Source of the DNA: Asparagopsis taxiformis
Taxonomy: Eukaryota; Rhodophyta; Florideophyceae; Bonnemaisoniales; Bonnemaisoniaceae
Direction: 5' to 3'
NCBI GenBank assembly: GCA_030407315.1
Contig: JALQPE010000276.1
Location: 23,405-87,404, forward strand
DNA: 64,000 bases
Shown: piece after piece, positions 1-11,249 of the stretch
How positions within the stretch are numbered: the stretch's first letter is position 1
How the letters are laid out: each line of letters opens with the position of its first letter
The notes under the pieces: generated by a model
The model's input: the letters and a program-made list of their open reading frames with translations, nothing else
Told to the model about the DNA's origin: nothing
The model's database searches: none
Program-made: the position numbers and the translations under genes

Positions 1-1227
1 GTGGGCACAAGCACGTACTGTTCGTTTGAATCTATTCAATTTCCTTTAGTATCCGACTAGCTGTCAGAACTGGAAGAACTCATTTTCAATGGGTATGAGA
101 AGTTGTGCTATGAGGCCCTTTCTTCCATAGTTGTTGAAAATATAGCTGCAGATCTTTCGTGAATCTTTCAAAACGCCCATAAATAAGTATATGTATGATG
201 CATATGCTGTGTTAAAGGAAGTAATGGTATCTCGCCTTCATTGAGGATCGAGTGTTAGAGAGACGAAAAAGTCCGTCTACCTCAAGAGACCGATCGCCAG
301 CAATGTGATAGATTGTTCTGCTGCATCATGAGCATCCTGACACTGTCAAGATTCCTTTCGCCAGATTTATACTCAAATTTCTCTTCCGTTCATCCAGAAA
401 TAACAAACCTGACTGTCAGCCATCAGCATCTGCACTCACACCTGGGATGCGGCAAGAGCTAGGTCAGGCATGCACACCATAATGCCGCGTGTTCAAACCT
501 AATGCTCCTATTGTCCACGATGCAATTCAGGATATGCACTGTTTACTGAACATCTCCTTCTCCAAATAGTATTTATAGTTGCCTCTCATCTCTCGTCTAT
601 CACGCGTGGATCGCGTAAATGTCTAACAGCATGTTCTCGATTGTACTTTCCGATATCTCAAGTCGCCCGCTTCATTCATGACCACTTTTGCTTACATTGG
701 TAAAACTATTCTACTGTTCTCCTGTCACTCTGATTCTAGCGCATGTCCCCTTGTAGTTTCATTGCCACTCAATTTCAATGTATTTCTCATGCCCTGTGTA
801 ATTCGTTCCCTTCCATGAGATGTACCCAACTTTGGTGCATCCAAGTTATACGCCATATATGTATAGCCGCTGTGACATCATACTGTCCTACCATGGATTA
901 CAGTTTGTCTTTCCTCAACTCGACCAAATCCACCTCAGTTCTATGCCCTGCCCTCCTTCTCTCCTATCTCAGCCCCTATTCCGCTCCATTATAATCTCTG
1001 AATCTAGACAGATCCCTATCCTTTAACGCGGCTCTACAATTCAACTGCCCTGCCATGATCGCAATCTGCAAGTCGCATGCAAAAAACTTACATCTCCCAT
1101 TCATACACAATTCATTCTAAGATCTGCCGCACACACCCAATCAGTTGGTGATTGAATGGTGGTGATCATTTGACAACTTTCTTTCCACGCACTCACAGTG
1201 ATCAACTGATCTCCCTCCTCCAACCAC
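1..1227. other. No gene recognised
   Basis: Only short open frames without recognisable domains occur before the first TATA-like box. I see no RNA gene or repeat here. The segment ends in the promoter of the first cysteine-rich protein gene. Confidence 0.5.
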
Positions 1228-1235
1228 TATTTAAA
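1228..1235 (+). promoter_or_regulatory. TATA-like box of first cysteine-rich gene
   Basis: TATTTAAA lies about 93 bp before the ATG at 1328. Every member of this gene family in the window has a similar AT element at about 70-140 bp from its start codon, which supports it as a core promoter element. Confidence 0.5.
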
Positions 1236-1327
1236 CTCTTCCGACTCCACCTTCGAACATCAACTCGCCACTCATCCCCACTCCCCCGTCTCAACATACA
1301 CATCTTCTCCTTATTGTACTTCTCATC

Positions 1328-2743
1328 ATGTTCTCCATTCGCACTGCGAGTATCCTGCTCGCACTCGCCCTCACTACTCTTGCACATGCTACAGGCACCA
1401 TCCAACGTCTCGGCTCCTGTACAGCTCCAGGCTCCGTCTGTGCCGATGGTCTCGCATGTGTCGGCCCTGCAGGAAGAGAGCTCTGCAATGTGCTCATGGG
1501 TGTTGACGGAAGCTGTGGCCAGGACCCCTACTGGGTTTGCCAGGCCGGCCTCACCTGTGACAACGGCAAGTGCCGAGTCGCTCCCATTGCCCGCGGTGGC
1601 TCTTGCAATAATCCCAATGACGTCTGTGACACTGGTCTCGCCTGTGTCGGCCCCGATGGTGATATGCGCTGCAACACACCGATGCCACTCGGCGGACGCT
1701 GTGGCCAGGACCCATATTGGGTATGTGTGGACGGTCTCAACTGCGTAGACGGCACTTGCCGTAACCCACCTGTGGGACGTGGGGGCTCGTGCAACAACCC
1801 CAACGACGTCTGTGACACTGGTCTCGCCTGTGTCGGCCCCGATGGTGACATGCGCTGTAACACACCGATGCCACTCGGCGGACGCTGTGGCCAGGACCCA
1901 TCCTGGGTGTGTGTGGACGGCCTTGACTGTGTCAGCGGTATTTGCCGTATGCCCGCAATCGCTGAAGGTGGCAGCTGTCTTGCCGAGGGATCTGTGTGCG
2001 CCGAGGGATTGGTTTGCGCTGGAACACGTCGCGGACAGAGGAGGTGCGTCAGACCGATTGCGCTCGGAGAGTCTTGCCGCCGCACCAGACGTTCTATTGT
2101 TGTGTGTGAGGAAGGTCTGGATTGCATTGACAATGTGTGCTCGAGGGTTGTGAGAGAGCGCGAGTCGTGCCTCGAGACAGGAACTATCTGTGCTGACAAC
2201 CTTGTATGCGCCGGAAGCGGAACAAGAATGATGTGCGTGCGACCGATGGGTCTCGGTGATCGATGCGGACAGGACCCGTACTGGGTATGCGAGGAGAACG
2301 CAGAGTGTGTGAACAATGTGTGCACGAGACCGTTAATTGGCGAGGGCGGCCGATGCGGGGCCGAAGGAGCCGAGTGTGCGAGCGGTCTAGTGTGTGCTGG
2401 TCTGCGCATCCGGAGGAGAGCAAGGTGTGTGAAGCCGATTCAGGAGAATGGACGATGCTCAGTGCGTGGGCTGTTCTCAGTGTGCGAGGAAGGTCTGGAG
2501 TGCATTGTCGGTAGATGCAGAAGGGGTCGTGAGATTGGCCAGGGAGGTTCGTGTTTGGCGGCTGGATCACGATGTGCGAGTGGGCTTGTGTGCGCAGGAA
2601 CGACGAGTGACAAGCGATGCGTCGAGCCCATGGGAGAGGGAGAGCGATGTGGAGTGGAGCCGTTCTGGGTGTGTGGAGAGGGGCTTGAGTGCTCGAATGG
2701 ATATTGTGCAGGAGAGGATGAGGAGGAAGAGGATGATGATTAG
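1328..2743 (+). CDS. Secreted cysteine-rich repeat protein, 471 aa (paralog 1)
   Basis: Residues 1-21 form a signal peptide (basic start, then an Ala/Leu core ending in AHA), so the protein is predicted to be secreted. The mature part is seven paired modules. Module A reads G-x-C, about six residues, C-x-x-GLxCVG, then RC. Module B reads CGQDPYWVC, then GLxC and a final C. Each pair has eight cysteines, implying four disulfides. Two adjacent pairs are near-identical at DNA level with a 186-bp period (about 1621 and 1807), a recent in-frame duplication. The tail is strongly acidic (EDEEEEDDD). The spacing vaguely recalls Dickkopf or prokineticin-type cysteine folds, but I cannot assign a family. 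Possible roles (inference) are cell-wall or matrix protein, lectin-like or defence factor. The frame is intronless. Confidence 0.85.
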   Translation: MFSIRTASILLALALTTLAHATGTIQRLGSCTAPGSVCADGLACVGPAGRELCNVLMGVDGSCGQDPYWVCQAGLTCDNGKCRVAPIARGGSCNNPNDVCDTGLACVGPDGDMRCNTPMPLGGRCGQDPYWVCVDGLNCVDGTCRNPPVGRGGSCNNPNDVCDTGLACVGPDGDMRCNTPMPLGGRCGQDPSWVCVDGLDCVSGICRMPAIAEGGSCLAEGSVCAEGLVCAGTRRGQRRCVRPIALGESCRRTRRSIVVCEEGLDCIDNVCSRVVRERESCLETGTICADNLVCAGSGTRMMCVRPMGLGDRCGQDPYWVCEENAECVNNVCTRPLIGEGGRCGAEGAECASGLVCAGLRIRRRARCVKPIQENGRCSVRGLFSVCEEGLECIVGRCRRGREIGQGGSCLAAGSRCASGLVCAGTTSDKRCVEPMGEGERCGVEPFWVCGEGLECSNGYCAGEDEEEEDDD

Positions 2744-3498
2744 GATGACTAGATTGAAATAGGAGAGAACTAGTTGTAAGAGAGAGTGAGTGAGCTGACT
2801 CCGAAGTAATTCGTTGCAGAGCTGCAATCGATAGACTAATTGTTTCACTGATCATTGAATGAAAGAAAATTGTTGCTCAAATGATGTCTTGCAGGATGGG
2901 AGGTGTGTCAGAATATGGGGTGAGGGTCGGGTGAAATCCAGTGAGCATTTTGTTTTCCTCTCTACTTGTCCATGTGAGGAAAAGAAAAGAAGCGATAAAA
3001 TTGTTATTACGGTGACCTTAGAGTCTGTGGAGAGAGATATCGGTATGAAGGATAGTGAACTGAGGACCAGTTGCTATCGCCAGCCTCTGAACAAGATGGG
3101 TTCGAGCGAGATCGATTGCCGTCAGTGAGTTGTGGACTGTACAAGGTCTGTTATTGCAAGGGAAATGGAGGTAGTAGTTTGTCGGGCAGGGGAGAATATT
3201 ACTGTGGGTGTCCCCAGCAGGGGTAGGACAGGTTATGAATGATAGGAGGTACAGTCGGGACTGAAGCACTCATTATTATGGAAGGAGGAATTCATGTCTA
3301 ATGTGGAAATCGATAATCTGTAATTTGGAAGGCAAGTTTATGCGTATGATCACTCGACAATGAACTCGTCTAGGATTTCCAATCATCCAAGATGCTGAGG
3401 AGCCCATTCACCACCACAAAACCCATCATTCCGTCTACCATACCTAACCTAACCTAGCATCCAACGCCAACCCAAAGCGGCCCGTCACTGAGTGCGTC
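2744..3498. other. Convergent intergenic spacer
   Basis: This lies between two convergent cysteine-rich genes. No gene is supported. A short run of three CCTAA units occurs at 3442-3456. Presumably both 3' UTRs and polyadenylation sites are here, but no signal could be fixed. Confidence 0.5.
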
Positions 3499-4725
3499 CT
3501 ACTTGCTCTTACAAATGCCGTGCACGCATTTGGCCCCCTTCACACAGACCCAAAACGGGTCTTGACCGCAACGACGCCCGATGGCCATGGGAAGGACGCA
3601 AATTTTCTTCGTCGCAGTCCCGGCGCATACCAGATTACTCGCACAAATGTTACCGGCTTCTCTGCAGGAAGCATTCCTACCCACAATCTTCGAGCAGCGA
3701 TTACGGATACAACGCAGGCCTCTTTCACAACCGCTGCCACGCGTCTGACCGAAGCATCGTTGGCCAAGCGCGAGACGATTGATACAAACCCTCGAGCGAC
3801 GTTCACGCAGCGCGCACACGAGGCCTTGCGCACAAACGACGTCTCTCGGGGCGCAATTTGCGCCCTTGGGCACGCGTCGTCGTCGACATCTACCGTTTGC
3901 ACAGCGCAATCTCCCGCGACAGACGGCGAAAATAGCGGGGCCACAGCGGGCGTTGAGCGGGACCTGTAGCATGCATCTACGATTCGTGGCGGGACCCACA
4001 CAGCGCAGATGCTTTACACACGTAGCACCCGGGGCTGCACACGAGCCGCCGCGGGGAACGGGCGGGACTCGACAGCGTCCACCGATGCAACGAAGCGGGT
4101 TTCGACAGACCATGAATGGATTACGTCCGCAACGGCCGTTTCGCCGGATGGGACGCACGCATCGTCGGCGGTTTCTCGGGCCGGCGCATTGGAGATCGGA
4201 CGCGCAGGGGTATGCAGGTGCGTCGCATGTATCGCCGCGCTGCACGGCGATGCGACGACATCTGGAGCGGACGCATTCGAGATCGTCTTCACAGACGGCA
4301 AAGGGGTTGTCACCGCAGCGCGCGTTGAGACGACGCAGTTTCTGACAGCGCTCGCGATTGGGACGCCCTGTGCAGACGAGATTGGGCGCGCATATGTCGT
4401 TTGGCGACGCGCATGAACGTCCCTGTGTGATGTATACAAAGCGACATCGGCCGCGTTGGCATTCTAGACCGGCTCGACATACCCAGTACGGGTCCTGGCC
4501 GCAGCGGCCGTTCTCGCCCATCGGCTTGTTGCAGCGCTTGCGGTGCGCAGGCCCCACGCAGACGAGGTGCGGCGCGCAGACGGATCGCGGAGCGGTGCAG
4601 TCGCCCCAGCGCGGGATTGTTACGGCGCGGATTGGCGCGGAGTCGGTCGCGGTGGGGGTTGCGGCGAGCGTGGATGCGGTTAGAAGGAGGGCGAGTAGGA
4701 TACTCGCGTGGATGGGTTGTGACAT
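3499..4725 (-). CDS. Secreted cysteine-rich repeat protein, 408 aa (paralog 2)
   Basis: A signal peptide covers about residues 1-22 (start MSQPIHASILLALLLTAS). Six A+B module pairs follow, with the same eight-cysteine spacing as the neighbouring genes. The first B module is the canonical CGQDPYWVC and the last is CGQDPFWVC. Compared with paralog 1 the loops are much richer in arginine (for example RNRRRCVRPIRRNGRC), giving a basic rather than acidic mature protein. That could mean a different ligand, such as sulfated polysaccharide (inference). It is a single open frame, and the ATG is chosen because it starts the signal peptide 71 bp downstream of a TATA box. It is convergent with paralog 1. 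Confidence 0.85.
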   Translation of the reverse strand: MSQPIHASILLALLLTASTLAATPTATDSAPIRAVTIPRWGDCTAPRSVCAPHLVCVGPAHRKRCNKPMGENGRCGQDPYWVCRAGLECQRGRCRFVYITQGRSCASPNDICAPNLVCTGRPNRERCQKLRRLNARCGDNPFAVCEDDLECVRSRCRRIAVQRGDTCDAPAYPCASDLQCAGPRNRRRCVRPIRRNGRCGRNPFMVCRNPLRCIGGRCRVPPVPRGGSCAAPGATCVKHLRCVGPATNRRCMLQVPLNARCGPAIFAVCRGRLRCANGRCRRRRVPKGANCAPRDVVCAQGLVCALRERRSRVCINRLALGQRCFGQTRGSGCERGLRCIRNRCSKIVGRNASCREAGNICASNLVCAGTATKKICVLPMAIGRRCGQDPFWVCVKGAKCVHGICKSK

Positions 4726-4795
4726 GGCTGGGTGGCGTGCTTTGTGAGTGGATGGTCGTGCGGGATCGGCGCGCTTGGTTGGGGAGGTGATGCGG

Positions 4796-4803
4796 TTTAT
4801 AAA
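4796..4803 (-). promoter_or_regulatory. TATA box of paralog 2
   Basis: TTTATAAA sits about 71 bp upstream of the ATG at 4725 on the minus strand. It is the best TATA match of the cluster. Confidence 0.55.
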
Positions 4804-5184
4804 GGCGCTTGGTCGCCATTTTAATCAGGGCTGGGCGGTGATGCTTGTAGTTGTCAGCTGCACGTGGTTTGTGGTGGTGCGTGCTAGGCTGGTTCAAGCT
4901 CGACGCAACCGCAGATCACGCTTGGTTGGATCGAATTGGGCGGCATGGTTTGTCGAGTGTCGGTGACCGGGTGCGATCGGAAGGTGGAATTTATTGCTCT
5001 TCAAGCTTGTCGATTGACAGCCACCCCCAACAAGCTGACGGAGATTGTGGCGAGATAGAACTACGACAGACAGTTACGTCATACAATTGAACATGCAATT
5101 TATCAAACCTCAAAGTAATTACCTCTACAAACCAAATTTGCAAAATCCCCAGAAACCAGCGACCACTCCGACCCGATCCAGTCG
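4804..5184. other. Intergenic spacer, no gene seen
   Basis: Spacer between paralog 2 (its promoter side) and the 3' end of paralog 3. I see no coding or RNA signal. Confidence 0.5.
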
Positions 5185-7368
5185 CTACCACAGCCCTCTA
5201 CAAACGCCGAAAACACATCTCGCCGCGCTCCCGCAAACCGCGAGAGCGTCCTGTCCGCAGCGGTGTCCGATCTTTCTGGGCGCGACACAAACCCTCCTTC
5301 CAGCGCTGCCGGCGCAGACGAGACGTCTCTCGCATCGGGAATGTCTCCGATCGCACGGGCGACCTTCTCGCACGACGCGCACACATGTGGCGTGCACGCA
5401 GCGCAGCCCGACTCTACACGCGCTATTCCACATGGAGCCGACGCACGCGCCGCCGCGACGGATACCTTTGATACAAACGCTACCTACACGACGGCGCATC
5501 GCGCAGACGAGCCCGCGCGCGCAGAACCGCTTCCTTTGCGTGCAGCGGGCGCCTTCTGGGAGACGCGCGATTTCGCAGCGTCCGTCCCTGCAACGCAGCC
5601 CGGTCTCGCATGCCGCGAATGCCCCCCGTCCGCACGCGCCCCCGACCCCGCTGCGCTGCAGGCATCTTCTGTCGTGGACGGGCCCCGTGCATCGTAGCGG
5701 CGCCGCGCAGCGCGTTCCGGGTGTCGCGCACGATCCGCCGAGCGTGATGCGCGTCTCGCGGCAGGTGGAATTGGCGCATGTGAGCCCTTTTTGGCAGATT
5801 GTGGAGATGTTGCGTCCGCATGCCTCGCCGATGCTGGCTGTCTTTGCGCAATGTCGATCTGTGCGCGGTCCGCTGCAGGTCAGGTTGCTTTCGCAGATGC
5901 TTTCCGCTGGTGTGCAGGATTCGCCGAGCGATATCAACATGACGCATCTTTTGTTTCGCGCTCGACCGGCACAAACCAGACCGGACGCGCAGGTAGCGTC
6001 GCGTGAATTGCAAGAGCCTCCGAGGGTGATGGCTGGCTTTTGACATCTGCCATTCTCACATGTTAGGCTGTTTTCACACAGCGAGAATGCATCCTGGCCA
6101 CAGTCACCGCCTATAGTAAGCAGTCGCACGCATCTTCTATCGGTATCCGGCCCGACACACACCAGATTTCTCCCGCAGATAGTTCCATTTGTGAGGCAGC
6201 TACCACCGGCAGCGATGATCACTCGTTTACAAGTACCGTTGACGCAATCCAGACCGTTTTGACACACCGCAAATGCGTCTTGTCCGCAGCTACTGCCGGC
6301 ATCGCGTAACCTCGTGCACTGTCGGTTGGTAACCGGTCCGATGCACGCCAAGTTTGGTGCACATTTTGCATCTGAGGCAGCACACGACTCGCCCGCTCCG
6401 ATGCGTCGTACATGACATTGTCCATTGACGCATCGCAGACCTTTCTGACAGACGTCAAACCCGTTTTGCCCGCAGCTTTCATCGACGGCTCGCAACCTTG
6501 TACATCGACGGTCGGTATCCGGACCGATACAGACCAGATTCTCCGCACAGCTGACGTCTCTAGAAAGACAAGATCCCCCCACAGCAACCAGTAGACGTCG
6601 ACATTTTCCTCGCACACATCCCATACCTACATCACAAATCTCGAAACGATTCCGCCCGCATCGATCACCGGCACCCAATAGCCTCCTACATCGTCTATCC
6701 ATATCCAGTCCGACACAATCCAACCCAACAGCGCACATCGAGCTCGGCGCAGAACAAGAGTCCCCAAGACCTACAGACGCTTCCCCACAGATCCCAAGCA
6801 CACAACGCAGCGGTTTGCGACACATCGAATACGGATTCTGTCCGCACCGACCACCAACATCCATCAGAATCGCGCACCGCATATCATCCAACGGCCCGAC
6901 GCAACCGAGACCCCCGTCGCAGACAACCAACGGCGGCGCACAGCGCTCGCCGAAATCCACGAAACGACGTCGACATCTACCATCCACACATCGAAGCCCA
7001 TGCTCACACACCGCATTGTAACCCCGACCACACCGTTCCTTCAAACCGGCCAGCACCCCGCACCGCTGCCCGCCCGACGGCCCCACACATGCCAGCCCAC
7101 GCGCGCACACCCCGTACGGGTCGCTGCCGCAGCGCTGGTCGACGCGCATGGGTGTGATACACTTTTTCGCGCGCACAGGCCCCACGCAATCCAGGCCCGG
7201 CGCGCAGACAGACCCCGCGGCGTCGCAGGCCCCCCAGCGCGCGATCGGGACCGACGCGAGACGCGTGTGCGTCGCATGCGCGCGTGAAGACGCCGCGCAG
7301 ATCGCGGTCATGAGCAGGGCCAAGTGGAGAATGTCGCGCATCTTGGCGTCGGGCTTGTTGGTCGACAT
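5185..7368 (-). CDS. Secreted cysteine-rich repeat protein, about 727 aa (paralog 3)
   Basis: The open frame runs upstream to 7632, but its first 88 residues are low-complexity and lack a signal peptide. I place the start at the ATG at 7368 (MSTNKPDAK) or 7341, because a hydrophobic signal peptide (about LHLALLMTAICAASSRAHA) follows at once and a TATA-like element lies about 75 bp upstream. The mature protein has roughly eleven A+B cysteine module pairs, the longest of the cluster. Most B modules are divergent (CGRGYNAVC, CGQNPYSMC, CGQDAFSLC). Twice two A-type modules follow each other directly, suggesting unequal exchange between modules. Secretion and disulfide-rich structure are inferred; function is unknown. 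Confidence 0.8.
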   Translation of the reverse strand: MSTNKPDAKMRDILHLALLMTAICAASSRAHATHTRLASVPIARWGACDAAGSVCAPGLDCVGPVRAKKCITPMRVDQRCGSDPYGVCARGLACVGPSGGQRCGVLAGLKERCGRGYNAVCEHGLRCVDGRCRRRFVDFGERCAPPLVVCDGGLGCVGPLDDMRCAILMDVGGRCGQNPYSMCRKPLRCVLGICGEASVGLGDSCSAPSSMCAVGLDCVGLDMDRRCRRLLGAGDRCGRNRFEICDVGMGCVRGKCRRLLVAVGGSCLSRDVSCAENLVCIGPDTDRRCTRLRAVDESCGQNGFDVCQKGLRCVNGQCHVRRIGAGESCAASDAKCAPNLACIGPVTNRQCTRLRDAGSSCGQDAFAVCQNGLDCVNGTCKRVIIAAGGSCLTNGTICGRNLVCVGPDTDRRCVRLLTIGGDCGQDAFSLCENSLTCENGRCQKPAITLGGSCNSRDATCASGLVCAGRARNKRCVMLISLGESCTPAESICESNLTCSGPRTDRHCAKTASIGEACGRNISTICQKGLTCANSTCRETRITLGGSCATPGTRCAAPLRCTGPVHDRRCLQRSGVGGACGRGAFAACETGLRCRDGRCEIARLPEGARCTQRKRFCARGLVCAMRRRVGSVCIKGIRRGGACVGSMWNSACRVGLRCVHATCVRVVREGRPCDRRHSRCERRLVCAGSAGRRVCVAPRKIGHRCGQDALAVCGSAARCVFGVCRGLW

Positions 7369-7440
7369 TGCGCGCAGCAGTTGCGTGTAGACGAAGCGCG
7401 ATGTGGGGCCCGCGGTGTTGGTATGGGACGCGTGGAGGGT

Positions 7441-7452
7441 GAACTTGTATAG
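7441..7452 (-). promoter_or_regulatory. TATA-like box of paralog 3
   Basis: CTATACAAG on the minus strand lies about 75 bp before the preferred ATG at 7368. Its position inside the longer open frame is a main reason for preferring the shorter protein. Confidence 0.45.
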
Positions 7453-8968
7453 CGTGTCGGTGATATGTGCGTTGCTGAAAATTTGAAACGTGGACAATGA
7501 GCGTTGTTGATGCGGTTTCGACGCTTGGGTCGCAGGTGTCGGGCGTGACTTGCGTCGGGTTGAATTGGCGGTTTGTGATGATTGATAATGCATATTGATG
7601 CAATCGGACGATTGGTGATTCTGTTTGACCATCGGCGATTTTTATCCCCGTATCCAGACGCTGTAATCGAATCGATGTTGGCGACGCGGCGTCCAGACCG
7701 CCCCCATAGTCCGTCGCAGACGCGGATGCGCGGCGCAGACGATATGTCGCGACCGTGTGCGGTGAGATGGCCGCGTGTCAGGGCGCTTTTGCAACCATGT
7801 CCGTGGTCGTCATATGCCGCACGCCGCGCATGAGCACCCGCATCCGATGGCTAATCCATCGCGCCTTTCTCGCGTCGGGGCGCAGTTGCGGCTGGTACAA
7901 GATGTGCGTTGACGTGTGCTGTTGCAACTGGAATGGAAGGAGCTGATGATGGCGTTCGGTTTTGTGAGGATGTATAATGAATATCGAGTTGGTTTTCGTC
8001 AAAGTTTTCAAGAATTGCAGCCATATTTCAATTTTCTGCAATGTTGGAGCTCTGTTCATTCACTCGGACCAATTACTCTCCTCGTATGTAATTACGTATT
8101 TAAACGATTCTCTATCCCCTCTGTCCTTCCTCCGCTACATGTAAATTCCTTACGAATGCTAGCGACGGCCGCGTCGTGGTAATGACATCCTTCTCAACCA
8201 AGCATCGCAGCATCTCGTATGACACAGTCTAACCAATCCCAGTCATTGGAAACCGTATATCTCCATCCACGATTCCTTCCATTCGGCAGCACGTCATCAA
8301 CCTGACGCGCCGATCGTTACATAACCATCTCAAATTCATTGTCGAGCTTTCCACGCGCCGTTGGAAGCACTCTTGCATCGAGCCACGTAATTCTTTCTTC
8401 CCACCCGCTCCATGCGGATGACGCTTTGTTTTCATCACCATGCACCGAGTGTATCGGTGCTCCATATATCCCTTGAATGCATTTTTCTCGCGTTACTTTG
8501 CTTCCGGTTTCCACTCGCTTTGTTCTCGTCGTGTCTGCGCACACTGAGCCTGGTCTGTGCGCATATTTCAACTATCATTCTTTTCTGTGATGAAATCCGC
8601 AACTTGGAGGAGGGAAACTTCACTTCTCGCGGAAACAATTGCTGGTGTTCACCTATCTAAAATTTATATAATATTACAAAAGTACATGGAGAGGAAAGTT
8701 TACGCCACCGGAAGCATACCAACTTAGACCCGCAACTTTATATAACGCAACTTGAGAAGCAAGTTTTAGCCTCTAAATCTATTTCAACTTCACCGATATA
8801 AAACCTACTTTACCCATTCCCGATTTCCAATATATGTCGAAACACTTTATCTGATTCCACTATACCATGCACTGGTCGAATCAACACAAGCACCATCAGT
8901 CTGCTGACCATTGGCACAAACCCTATCACACATGAATAGATTCATAGCCCACACTCGACTAAACAACC
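7453..8968. other. Intergenic region, no gene supported
   Basis: Only short open frames without known motifs are found. The base composition is mixed, with AT-rich stretches near 8650-8900. I see no tRNA, no clear repeat and no intact transposon end. Confidence 0.45.
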
Positions 8969-9814
8969 TTAATCAAGTGCACAAATTCCACGAAGACACC
9001 ACAGACCCTTGCTACAAATCTGGAATGGATTGCCACCACAGCTCCTACCAATTCCCAGAGGCACTACACAACGACGTCCATCCTTCGGTCCCGTGCAAGT
9101 CAAACCGCTCTGGCACGACATTCCACGACGACATCTCCCTCCAATAGCAACAGCCGGACGACGGCATCTATTTCTAATACAACGAAGCCCGCCTTGACAC
9201 ACCAGAGTTCGTCTACAGACACCGTTCAGTCCGATCGGACGCACGCATCTCCTATTTCGCGAACGTCCGAAACAGATCAGACCGCGCGCACAGACCTCGC
9301 TTCCGCCCGAGCATGATTCTCCAATTTGTCGAGCAGGCGCGCGACATACGCCTCCTCTGCACCTTGCGCCAGCTCCACATACGTCGAATCGGTTTCGACA
9401 CGGCCCTCCAATCGGTCGGACAGACACGCAAATCCTGTTCCCACCCGTGCGGACACAGCTCAGACCGCCGTTACATGTCGCTCCGGATCCTGAACAGGAC
9501 TCTCCGCGACCCACAATTCTCGTGCAGCGTCCGCGGATACATTGCAAGGAACGGGCACAGACTGAAATTGTACTGTCAATGCACGATCCTCCCGGGGTGA
9601 CGATTTTAACACATCTTCTGCTGTTTCCACTCCCGAAACAGGTGAGACCAGATGCACACACTCTTTGTGAACCTCCGCAGAAGCCACCGGCGGTTATGAA
9701 AGAGGGTTTCACAATCACTGGCTTGGGTACGGATGGGAAGAATGATCCAAAAGCTGAGGAGAAGATACAGCTCAGGAGAAGTAGTAGAGTGAGAAACTTG
9801 GATGTGCGATACAT
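8969..9814 (-). CDS. Secreted cysteine-rich repeat protein, 281 aa (paralog 4)
   Basis: This is the shortest intact member. Residues 1-23 are a clear signal peptide (core FLTLLLLLSCIFSSAFG), followed by a short proline-containing linker and four A+B cysteine module pairs. The B modules are reduced: one reads CRRTLVC, and the last reads CGGNPFQIC and ends in KGLWCLRGIC. That terminal motif is shared with paralog 5 (KGLWCYRGRC), so paralogs 4 and 5 probably share a more recent ancestor at their C-termini. The frame is intronless. It is presumably extracellular; the molecular role is unknown. Confidence 0.82.
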   Translation of the reverse strand: MYRTSKFLTLLLLLSCIFSSAFGSFFPSVPKPVIVKPSFITAGGFCGGSQRVCASGLTCFGSGNSRRCVKIVTPGGSCIDSTISVCARSLQCIRGRCTRIVGRGESCSGSGATCNGGLSCVRTGGNRICVSVRPIGGPCRNRFDVCGAGARCRGGVCRAPARQIGESCSGGSEVCARGLICFGRSRNRRCVRPIGLNGVCRRTLVCQGGLRCIRNRCRRPAVAIGGRCRRGMSCQSGLTCTGPKDGRRCVVPLGIGRSCGGNPFQICSKGLWCLRGICALD

Positions 9815-9900
9815 GGCTCAGTTTGCTCGGTGTTGCTTGTGATATTTCTTGATGCGATGTTGATAGGTCTGTTCTTCTGCATATCGAAAATGTTGGTCTC

Positions 9901-9910
9901 CTTTAAATGT
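9901..9910 (-). promoter_or_regulatory. TATA-like box of paralog 4
   Basis: ACATTTAAAG on the minus strand lies about 90 bp upstream of the ATG at 9814. It resembles the TATTTAAA element of paralog 1. Confidence 0.4.
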
Positions 9911-11249
9911 GGAATCTTGATCAGTGGTATGCGTTCTTTCGGAGCACAATAGACAGATTTCTGGCTCCACTGTGGGAATTGGAGAGCACGACAGGCATCG
10001 CATTTCAATTGAAAGTATCTGAATGGTATTTGGAGCAACTGATACACTAAACAGAGATTTCCTCTCTCTAGGAAGGGTGTTCACTCAGTAGACTTTGATA
10101 TGTAATGGAGGAAACAAATGGGCTCAGTAGATGATTCATTTCATCTCCTCAGCATGGATAAGATAGTGCATCCGAAAATCTTGTAAAGATAGTCTTTCAG
10201 CTATGGAAGCAGTTTATAACGTGTCCAGTTAAGTATTTCTTGAGCAAGAGGATAGAGATGAACAGAGAGGTCTTCGAGATAAAAATGATACAGAATTTTG
10301 AGATTAGATACCTCTCCCACTATGAAAGGGAAAAGAAGATATATGATATATCACATTTGTCTCCTACATTGCGAAGAGCATGATGAGGATAACATATTGA
10401 ATCTATCGCTTAGTGGAACATAGGAAGCAAATGCAGTTACGAGTCGGAGTGATTTGAAAGATATATTGAGATTAAAGCAGGGCTGACTATGTGCATCTGC
10501 TTCGAGTAATTGTGATTCGTATGGCGAGAAAAAGAAAACGTAACGAAAAAAACTAGTAGGGTTTGTCTACGTCTACGACGCGTGATTCGAGGGTAAAATG
10601 ATGTTGGGTGTCGAGTGGACTAACGACTCTTTGGACTTGACCATGAGCGGTACATGTCCTCGCTCGGGATACTACGATAGCGTGGGAACATGCAATATTA
10701 TTGGATCAGGACAGGTCTAAGCTGAGCTCGATTTTCGAATAGGATGCAACTTGACAATAGTAGTAACAGGTCAGCCACACAAACTGCGTGGTAAATGAAA
10801 TGTGCTCATGTAAGTAGTCCGTTAAACTTGGGTGTGGAAGTGAGCTTTGCTCCTGAAATGGACCGGCTGATGTCCACAGGTATTTCGTGGAGAATTATAT
10901 GGCGAGATCCTGTCGACAAATGATATAGGGAATTGGGTGTCATCAAATATTGCAGTCGCCAGTCCTCTATGTCCGGGTTGGTTGTGAATGGCCATTATCA
11001 CGATCACTGCATTTCCGATGAGGAGATTTCACGGCAGGGCGAGGACGCTTCCGATGTTGAGACTGCAATGAGGCTGATCGGTGCACATTGCCAAGGCGCA
11101 GGAAGGATTGTTTTTGAAGCCTGCGACTGCTTTGAGAAACGCGTTTCTTCAATTCTGCAGGACGTTTCAATTCACCTATGGTTGTTTCAAATTATAAACC
11201 AAAAATTTCGCCTGGAAATCGCACACGTCGCAAAGCGGTGCTGTTGTCT
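9911..11249. other. Intergenic region, no gene supported
   Basis: AT-richer spacer upstream of the tRNA gene. A 112-codon plus-strand frame at 10933-11271 runs into the tRNA and has no recognisable features. I do not accept it as a gene. Confidence 0.45.

Noticed and set aside
3442..3456. Three CCTAA units resembling interstitial telomere repeat
   Set aside because: Too short to separate from chance and no longer array nearby.
5185..7632. Full 815-codon reading of paralog 3 from the first start
   Set aside because: The first 88 residues lack a signal peptide and would put a good leader and a TATA-like box inside the coding region.
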